This document shows positions 58,316-64,000 of a stretch of 64,000 nucleotides of DNA, one piece after another. Made by a program: the position numbers and the translations under genes. The DNA comes from Pantoea eucrina (lineage in GTDB: Bacteria > Pseudomonadota > Gammaproteobacteria > Enterobacterales > Enterobacteriaceae). Within the stretch, counting starts at the first letter, position 1. Every line of letters starts with the position of its first letter. The stretch covers positions 824,617 to 888,616 of the forward strand of contig NZ_MAYN01000008.1 in the NCBI RefSeq assembly GCF_001691555.1, in the 5' to 3' direction. The notes below the pieces were generated by a model. The model saw only the letters and a program-made list of their open reading frames with translations. It ran no database searches and was not told the DNA's origin.

Positions 58316-58672
58316 CTGGTAACGATTTTGCAAAATCTACTGCTGACGCGTCTTGATCCGATCTACTGATTGCTATTAATGCATATATACAGTTCTTATC
58401 AAAGAAATTTTTGACCATGCTCTGCGAGTGCCGGATCAGAGAAGTGTTCATCAATTCCATTAAGCGCAAGCCATCAGGCCGCAGCATCATTATTACTGCT
58501 GATCTCATTGAAGAGCCGAAGCATGTTATCTGGTACTTCACGCTCAAAGCAGCGAATGAGTGCATTAGTAATTCTATGAACACCTTCCGAATGTATCAAC
58601 GCATAAGGGTGAACGTGACGTGGTTTCGGTTGAATTTTAATGGTAGTCTCTAATTGGGTTCCTTCGCCAGCG
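58284..58672 (-). pseudogene. Degenerate phage-linked gene upstream of gtrA
   Basis: On the minus strand one frame reads ...GEGTQLETTIKIQPKPRHV..., ALIRCFEREVPDNMLRLF, then an in-frame TGA near 58484, continuing WLALNGIDEHFSDPALAEHGQKFL and a stop; a shift into another frame gives NCIYALIAISRSDQDASAVDF and the shared end MDFYLLRLA (stop at 58284). The pieces join into one protein-like sequence of about 130 residues. Family not recognised. Its end belongs to the repeated module. Confidence 0.6.
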
Positions 58673-58696
58673 TAGGACTATATAGAGTCCTACGCT
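58669..58696. repeat. 11-bp inverted repeat in prophage remnant
   Basis: AGCGTAGGACT (58669-58679) and AGTCCTACGCT (58686-58696), loop 6 nt. No T-run on either side. It sits at the 5' side of the degenerate gene; beyond it to 59055 there is about 360 bp in which I see nothing. Confidence 0.7.
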
Positions 58697-59055
58697 CAGC
58701 CTCAGTGCAGTATTCATTCCCAACCCGCCAAGATTATTCTAATGTTCATAGTGTCTTAACTGGCCTTCAATTTCATTGAAAAACCCAGCGTAAACGTTGG
58801 CTATAAACTGGCAGACAAAATCAGGCATAATAGGCTAAACAAACCCCAATCCACAACGACCAGCTAGCTTCAAAAAAGCCCTGATAACAGTGTAATCGCA
58901 GACCGTGTCGATAGAGCAGGCTGTGTAATAGTAAGCTAAATAGTGACTGATTAAGTATTTATAACCAGCCACTAATGATTTCTTAAAAGATTAAATACGG
59001 TTTTCCTGCGTTATTAAGTGGAAAAATAATAAAATTCTAGATGCATTTTTATATG
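58697..59055. other. Gene-free stretch between the degenerate gene and the second acyltransferase
   Basis: About 360 bp, AT-rich toward the right. No open frame with a ribosome site, no hairpin with T-run seen. A short segment near 58790 (CCCAGCG...GCATAA...) resembles the 3' end of the first acyltransferase gene (54541-54600), which hints at a lost duplicate. Confidence 0.4.
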
Positions 59056-60234
59056 TTAATCTGACGCTTCTTGACTGTGTTTTTTTATTAATAAACCTTG
59101 TACTTTTTTTGAGGCTTTTACACTAATGGAATCGACATACTTATGTGTAGGGATGGATACTATGTAGCAAATTATTAGTGTTATTAATGATGCTAATGCT
59201 GCGGCCTGGCTGTAAGTTAGATCAATGTTTCTCATTAGTGTATAAATGCTTGGGCAGGTAAAGTGCATAATAGGTTGATGCAAAGCGTACACAGAAAAAG
59301 AGAGTGTGCCCATATATACCAGTGGCCTCAAAGACATAGCTTTGTTAAGGGAATCATTTTTGATGGCGGACAAAACGACAAGGAATCCACCCAGATTATT
59401 ATATAAGCTGTAATTATCAATTGTCCTTCCATCTATTTTAATGTTAGTTAACTCATTGAGCCATTGATAAAATGAAGAGGTTGTATGAAAACCGCAAAGA
59501 TAGATGCCTGTTAAAAATAAAGAAAAAGATGCATACCTGTTAATCTCTGATTTCATATGATAGATCAGCATTCCTGATATAAAAGAAGCATAATATATAT
59601 CATCCCCTTTCTTTACATTCATCAGAAAAGGAATGATCATGCAAATCAATACAATAAATTTCTTGTATCTTACTTGAGTTATAATGCAGCAAAGAAAACA
59701 TATTATAGCTGAACCAAAAAATTCAATTTTCATAGTCCATAAAGACCAGTTATAAGGCGAGAAGCCAGAAAAAAATGGCGTGACTGATCCATGATAAACT
59801 GCTTCTTTAATAGACGGATTTTTTATATCGTAGTTTTTAGCCCATTGAGCAAGGTCAGATGTATCAACGGATGTGTATTTAAATATCAAAAATGCAATAA
59901 TAGAAGAGAATAGTGCAACTGGCATAAGACGGAAATATCTTTTCACAAACATTGCAGAAGCATTTTCGATGATGCTTCCTTTTTCAGATATAGCATAAGA
60001 AAGTATAAATCCGCTGAGGACAAAGAAAATACCAACAGCTGCTGCTCCAGAATATATGAAAGCAAAAGGAGAGTTATGCAATAAAAGATCAAGGCTTGTT
60101 TTTACCTCGCCAATACTACCGGTATGCATAGAGGGAGCAAAGGTAGATGAGAGGTGAGACAGAAAAACCATAAGGCAGGCCATACCTCGGATGCCTTCTA
60201 TGGCTTCAATCTTGGATTTTTTATTGGCTATCAT
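59056..60234 (-). CDS. Second acyltransferase-3 family protein
   Basis: 392 residues, about ten membrane helices, with RGMACLMVFLSHLSS (catalytic His near residue 27), GIFFVLSGFILSYAI (about 68-82) and RYFRLMPVALF. Probably acylates a surface polysaccharide or lipid. Very AT-rich, like the first acyltransferase but only distantly similar to it. No co-transcribed neighbour. Start at 60234 is preceded by an AT-rich leader without a clear ribosome site. Confidence 0.88.
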   Translation of the reverse strand: MIANKKSKIEAIEGIRGMACLMVFLSHLSSTFAPSMHTGSIGEVKTSLDLLLHNSPFAFIYSGAAAVGIFFVLSGFILSYAISEKGSIIENASAMFVKRYFRLMPVALFSSIIAFLIFKYTSVDTSDLAQWAKNYDIKNPSIKEAVYHGSVTPFFSGFSPYNWSLWTMKIEFFGSAIICFLCCIITQVRYKKFIVLICMIIPFLMNVKKGDDIYYASFISGMLIYHMKSEINRYASFSLFLTGIYLCGFHTTSSFYQWLNELTNIKIDGRTIDNYSLYNNLGGFLVVLSAIKNDSLNKAMSLRPLVYMGTLSFSVYALHQPIMHFTCPSIYTLMRNIDLTYSQAAALASLITLIICYIVSIPTHKYVDSISVKASKKVQGLLIKKHSQEASD

Positions 60235-61000
60235 TTAATAATTCCGTATGAAATTTATCTGGTTTGCAACATAGTAGATCAGACTGTAGCCTGTCAGAAA
60301 GATATCTTAAAAAAGCTTCTGCGGAGAGACAACTATCACTCACACCGATTTGAGTAAAAACCGGGTGGTGTATGCGTTTCGCTCTATTTTTACATCAGGA
60401 AAAGCTGTTTACAGAACAGACAGGCGAGAAAAGGTCTATTGACTGCCCGTATTATCAGTGCAAAGGCGAATCGACGCGCAGAATCTACTATTTACGGTGG
60501 ATTTCCATCTTTCTAACAAATCTATCCAGGTTTTGCATTACACTTTGTCCAGAGGTTTGATGGGAATGTGAATTATGTGATCTCCCTTTTCATAGAGGAT
60601 TTGTGAGGATAAGCTTATAGTTTTTCTGCTACCCATGGGATAGTTGAAGCTGACGGAGATTGGCCTTCTGGTAACGCCATAGAAAAAGATGGCTGCTTAA
60701 GCCTCCCAGTCAGAGGAGCAGAAACGTACAGAAAGATAGAGAAAGAAATAAATTTATCGTATCCGGAAACCAAAGATTTTCTCAGAGCAAGAATGATGTA
60801 TTACGTATCAAAACGTTCTGTAACCCCTTGAAAACTCCAGTTCGTTAACTCCTTATATTCACAGACACGATTACGGTGATTCCTCCCCGATAATCGTGCA
60901 GATTTATAAGGCTGAAATCTATGCCTGCGCCAGCAGACAGAGATAAGAACCCTGCCTGCATCTCAAAACCCGCCGGTAAGCGGGTTTTCAGGCTTCGCGA
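60235..61000. other. Right part of the prophage remnant
   Basis: 766 bp. A frame with no start codon at 60613-60831 (ending ...ARMMYYVSKRSVTP) looks like the tail of a lost gene. The rest has no supported gene. GC rises toward 60850, probably the return to chromosomal backbone. Confidence 0.45.
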
Positions 61001-61327
61001 TTATGCGGCCATCTGGCGGCACAGTCCTGCGCAGTGATGGCAGGCTTTCGCGCATGCCTGGCAGTGATCGTGCTGGTGCTGGCCACACTCATCGCCACAT
61101 TTCTGGCAAATCTCTGCACAAAGCTGGCAGAGCGCGGGCGCAAACTCACTCTTCAGCGTCATAAACTGTGCGGCGAGACGGCAGATATTCGCACACTGCA
61201 TATCCATCCGGATACACTCCCGCATCATCTCCGGATTTTCCTCTTCAAGACATGAAACGGCACAGTTATCACAGGCGGCTGCACAAAGGTAGCAGGCTTC
61301 AATGCACTGTTTGTATTGATCCAACAT
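61001..61327 (-). CDS. Four-helix-bundle copper-storage-type protein (Csp/DUF326)
   Basis: 108 residues from ATG 61327 with GAGGAGAAG ribosome site; the longer frame to 61384 has no such site. It has 19 cysteines spaced along predicted helices (CxxxC, CxxC, CxxxxC) and His-rich turns, the pattern of Csp proteins whose bundles hold many Cu(I) ions in the core. No signal peptide, so a cytosolic Csp3-type protein is likely. Function in copper storage is by family. Confidence 0.9.
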   Translation of the reverse strand: MLDQYKQCIEACYLCAAACDNCAVSCLEEENPEMMRECIRMDMQCANICRLAAQFMTLKSEFAPALCQLCAEICQKCGDECGQHQHDHCQACAKACHHCAGLCRQMAA

Positions 61328-61566
61328 ATCTTCTCCTCGGTTAGGGTTACCTGATAAGCCTGGAAAAAATCCCCAATTATGCAAATTGTGAATATGTTAA
61401 TAACGTTTTCAGCACGGCGCTCATTTTGTGACTGGCACGCGCGCTGAAGAGTAAGCCGCGCGAACATTCATCAATTTGCGCCTGTAATTCACTCAATTTG
61501 TCTTATCTGCACAGGCTTTACAAAAACATCAGGCGTATTTGCTTGATCGTTTACGGGAACTGCTAT

Positions 61567-61586
61567 TACTGTATTTATATACAGTA
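61567..61586. promoter_or_regulatory. LexA box of umuDC
   Basis: TACTGT-N8-ACAGTA, palindromic apart from one base, 21 bp before the umuD start. Near-perfect match to the SOS consensus, so strong LexA repression is expected. Confidence 0.95.
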
Positions 61587-61606
61587 ATCATTTTGAGACC
61601 ATGGAT

Positions 61607-62029
61607 ATGGAGCTTTTACACCCGGCGGACATCCGCGCCATCCTTGAATTACCGCTTTATGTCAGCCGCGTTCCCTGCGGTTTTCCGTCGCCGGCTCAGG
61701 ACTACGTGGAGCAGCGAATCGACCTGAACAGGTTGCTTGTACAGCATCCCAGCGCGACATATTTCATTAAAGTCAGCGGTGACTCAATGATTGAAGGGGG
61801 CATCAACGACGGCGATATGCTGGTGGTAGACAGCTCGCTCAAAGCCGGACACGGTGATGTGGTAGTCGCTTCAGTCTGTGGCGAATTTACAGTTAAACAG
61901 CTTATGCTGCGCCCGTTTCTGCATCTCAGGCCCATGAATGCGGCGCATGCGATCATTGCAATTGAGGACGCCGATCAGTTTGAAATTTTTGGTGTGGTCA
62001 GACATGCCATTAAGACGATAGGCCCCTAG
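61607..62029 (+). CDS. umuD: UmuD, SOS mutagenesis protease subunit
   Basis: 140 residues. Starting at 61607 rather than the ATG at 61601 puts all hallmarks at E. coli numbers: self-cleavage at Cys24-Gly25, catalytic Ser60 (GDSM) and Lys97 (EFTVKQL). RecA-stimulated cleavage gives UmuD', the accessory of DNA polymerase V. The stop abuts the umuC ATG. Confidence 0.97.
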   Translation: MELLHPADIRAILELPLYVSRVPCGFPSPAQDYVEQRIDLNRLLVQHPSATYFIKVSGDSMIEGGINDGDMLVVDSSLKAGHGDVVVASVCGEFTVKQLMLRPFLHLRPMNAAHAIIAIEDADQFEIFGVVRHAIKTIGP

Positions 62030-63292
62030 ATGTTCGCGCTGGTGGACGTTAACGCGTTCTATGCGTCGTGTGAAAAGATATTCCGGCCGGATCTGAAAGG
62101 CGCGCCGGTTGTGGTGCTGAGTAACAACGATGGCTGCGTGATCGCCCGGTCGGCTGAGGCCAGAAAGCTGGGTATCAAAATGGGCGCGCCCTATTTTAAA
62201 ATGAAAGATGAACTGACGCGTCACAATGTGCGGGTGTTCAGCTCTAATTATGCGCTTTATGCCGATATGAGTGACCGGGTGATGACCACGCTGGAGGAGA
62301 TGGCGACAGCCGTTGAAATCTACTCGATTGATGAAGCATTTATGGATCTGACCGGGATGCAGCGCTACACATCGCTGGAAACCTATGGCAGAGCGATCCA
62401 GCAGCGGATATACCAGGAGATGCACCTGCTCACAGGGGTGGGTATTGCTCAGACTAAAACGCTGGCAAAACTGGCTAACTATGCAGCTAAAAAATGGACC
62501 AAAACCGGCGGGGTGGTGGATCTGTCAGATGCAGAACGGCAGCGCAGACTCATGGCACTGGTGCCGGTAGAAGACGTATGGGGAGTGGGCCGGCGTCTCA
62601 GTAAAAAACTGAACGCGATGGGCGTGATCACGGCTAAGGATCTGGCTGATCAAAGCACCTGGGTTATCCGTAAGCACTTCAGCGTGGTGCTGGAACGCAC
62701 GGTCAGAGAGCTGCGTGGTGAATCCTGCCTTGAGCTGGAAGCGTTAGCGCCTGACAAACAGCAGATAGTGTGTTCGCGCTCCTTTGGTTCACGCATCACC
62801 GAATATCGTGATATGCGCGAGGCGGTCTGCAATTTTGCAGTACGGGCCGCTGAAAAGCTCAGAGCAGAACGCCAGTATTGCCGGCAGATAGCGGTGTTTA
62901 TCCGCACCAGCCCGCACGCCGACGATGAGGTATTTTACGGCAATCAGGCGCTGGGCAGGCTGGCTATCCCGACTCACGACAGCCGGGATATTATCCGCGT
63001 GGCGACAGACGCGCTGGATCGTATCTGGCTCGAGGGCCGGAGATATATGAAAGCGGGCGTCATGCTGGGCGATTTTTTTAGCCAGGGCGTGGCGCAGCTT
63101 AACCTGTTTGATGAGTTCCAGCCGCGCGCAAACAGCGCAGCCCTGATGCAGGTAATGGATAAGGTCAACCAGGAAGGCAGGGGGCAACTGTGGTTTGCAG
63201 GGCAGGGGATCGCGAAACCCTGGGCGATGAAGCAGGAAATGTTGTCCCCGTCTTACACGACGCGTTACGCCGATTTGCCGATCGCGAAATAA
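62030..63292 (+). CDS. umuC: UmuC, DNA polymerase V catalytic subunit
   Basis: 420 residues (E. coli 422). Y-family palm motifs: DVNAFYASCE (4-13) with the first metal Asp, and SIDEAFMDL (about 99-107) with the catalytic DE. A helix-hairpin-helix and little-finger domain follow, with LNLFDEFQPR near the C-terminus, the beta-clamp-binding type motif. Translesion synthesis in the SOS response; operon with umuD under the LexA box. Confidence 0.97.
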   Translation: MFALVDVNAFYASCEKIFRPDLKGAPVVVLSNNDGCVIARSAEARKLGIKMGAPYFKMKDELTRHNVRVFSSNYALYADMSDRVMTTLEEMATAVEIYSIDEAFMDLTGMQRYTSLETYGRAIQQRIYQEMHLLTGVGIAQTKTLAKLANYAAKKWTKTGGVVDLSDAERQRRLMALVPVEDVWGVGRRLSKKLNAMGVITAKDLADQSTWVIRKHFSVVLERTVRELRGESCLELEALAPDKQQIVCSRSFGSRITEYRDMREAVCNFAVRAAEKLRAERQYCRQIAVFIRTSPHADDEVFYGNQALGRLAIPTHDSRDIIRVATDALDRIWLEGRRYMKAGVMLGDFFSQGVAQLNLFDEFQPRANSAALMQVMDKVNQEGRGQLWFAGQGIAKPWAMKQEMLSPSYTTRYADLPIAK

Positions 63293-63323
63293 CGTCCCTG
63301 TTTCAATTACCCGGCTTTGACAT

Positions 63324-63581
63324 TCAGTTACCCATATCTTCAGGCGTACGCTGGATCACAATTTCCAGCGCGTTGCGGTAGATATCCTGTTTCACAATAT
63401 CCTGTTCCGCTTCAAGCCGCATGATCAGGGCCAGAATGATATCTTTGTTCGTCACGCGGATCTTGCGTGTGGTCAGTTCAAGCCGGATTTCAGAGATGAT
63501 CACACGTTCACTCAGATACTGTTCACCGGTAGTTTTAAAGTAGTCGCTGAGCTGAGACTCCGGGGTAGCAAGCTGTTTCAT
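63324..63581 (-). CDS. ariR: AriR/YmgB-family biofilm and acid-stress protein
   Basis: 85 residues from ATG 63581 with GTGAGG upstream; an upstream ATG adds nine residues. The C-terminal half (NKDIILALIMRLE...DIVKQDIYRNALEIVIQRTPEDM) matches E. coli YmgB/AriR, a small helical dimer affecting biofilm and acid resistance. Convergent with umuC, stop 31 bp away. Confidence 0.85.
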   Translation of the reverse strand: MKQLATPESQLSDYFKTTGEQYLSERVIISEIRLELTTRKIRVTNKDIILALIMRLEAEQDIVKQDIYRNALEIVIQRTPEDMGN

Positions 63582-63973
63582 ATTAAGCCTCACAAAAAGA
63601 GAAATCACACATGTTATTGTCTGGCGGTGGCAAAAGCGTATGCTCTCCGCGCTGCAATAAACTTATACAAGATTTTCGTAGTTGTACAACTCGCGCAGCG
63701 CTCTTTTGTGTGGTCGTACGTGTAAATGATATGCATCAAAATAGGCGCGCTATTTTTTGGATCGATCATTTCCTTTATAAGCAGGACGTTAGTGCAGCGC
63801 GGAACAAAGCGCACAATCTTCACGCGAACCGCGCTGAAAGAGAAATTTTGTGCGCGGTTGATCCGGCAGAGGCCGGGAGCGGATTTTCACCCATTTTATT
63901 TTGCTAAACGCAGCGCGAAATCTGTAAGTCAGGCTACTTTTAATGCTCAGACCAATAATCAACAGAGGTGCGC
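63582..63973. other. AT-rich region upstream of the AriR-type gene
   Basis: 392 bp, no supported gene. Upstream of stress-regulated AriR/YmgB genes in E. coli the DNA is similarly AT-rich. Short frames here lack ribosome sites. Confidence 0.4.
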
Positions 63974-64000
63974 ATGCACTCACAACAGGTCAGTATCAAT
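63974..64000 (+). CDS. Start of an unknown gene, truncated by the window
   Basis: ATG 63974 follows GAGGTG by 3 bp and opens MHSQQVSIN before the window ends. Too short to identify. Confidence 0.35.

Noticed and set aside
58127..58660. Dam/OxyR phase-variation switch upstream of gtrA
   Set aside because: GATC sites occur at 58155, 58243 and 58278 but not in the paired close spacing known from phase-variable gtr promoters.
60613..60831. Possible gene fragment ending ...ARMMYYVSKRSVTP
   Set aside because: No start codon or ribosome site, no recognised family; left as part of the decayed region.
1..64000. CRISPR arrays, rRNA genes, insertion sequences
   Set aside because: No regularly spaced repeats, rRNA-like sequence or transposase with terminal repeats was seen.

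Overview
The window reads as chromosome of an enterobacterium, most likely Erwiniaceae (Pantoea/Erwinia-like). The evidence is conserved enterobacterial gene order (yedJ-dcm-vsr-yedI-yodC-mpgP-dsrA-yodD, then rcsA and fliR to fliE), near-E. coli protein sequences for RcsA, UmuD, FliI and FliN, and high-GC core genes interrupted by a clearly AT-richer island after fliE. Species assignment is inference.

Positions 1-25000 hold what looks like a complete glycine betaine to pyruvate pathway of the Pseudomonas type. A BCCT carrier can import betaine. GbcA/GbcB (Rieske oxygenase and reductase) remove the first methyl group. DgcA/DgcB with a dedicated EtfA/EtfB pair demethylate dimethylglycine. SoxBDAG oxidises sarcosine to glycine and methylene-THF. 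GlyA and a serine ammonia-lyase take glycine through serine to pyruvate, and PurU recycles formyl-THF. A GbdR-like GATase1/AraC regulator sits in the middle. The glyA-soxBDAG-purU genes lie on the minus strand and the dipeptidase-DUF5943-dgcAB-etfAB genes on the plus strand; gbcA and gbcB diverge from a shared promoter region.

Positions 25000-40300 hold housekeeping and stress genes: two identical tRNA-Asn copies flanking an SDR gene, mtfA, an ASCH-like gene, yedJ, a ribbon-helix-helix gene, dcm and vsr, yedI, yodC, a glucosylglycerate module (gpgS/mpgP), a shortened DsrA small RNA not found by ORF calling, yodD, a Pmp3 peptide, a chemoreceptor ending in NWETF, and rcsA with a candidate RcsAB box. 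Positions 40285-51688 are the flagellar export, switch and basal-body cluster fliR to fliF, with fliE divergent.

Positions 51690-61000 are a decayed, AT-rich prophage remnant with P22-like layout: a frameshifted integrase beside fliE, an intact acyltransferase, a broken tailspike, then convergent gtrC-gtrB-gtrA (O-antigen glucosylation), a duplicated roughly 115-bp gene-end/terminator module, another pseudogene, and a second acyltransferase. Everything but the surface-modification genes is broken, so the region looks maintained for lipopolysaccharide variation. The window closes with a 19-cysteine copper-storage-type protein, a LexA-controlled umuDC operon, and an AriR/YmgB-family gene.
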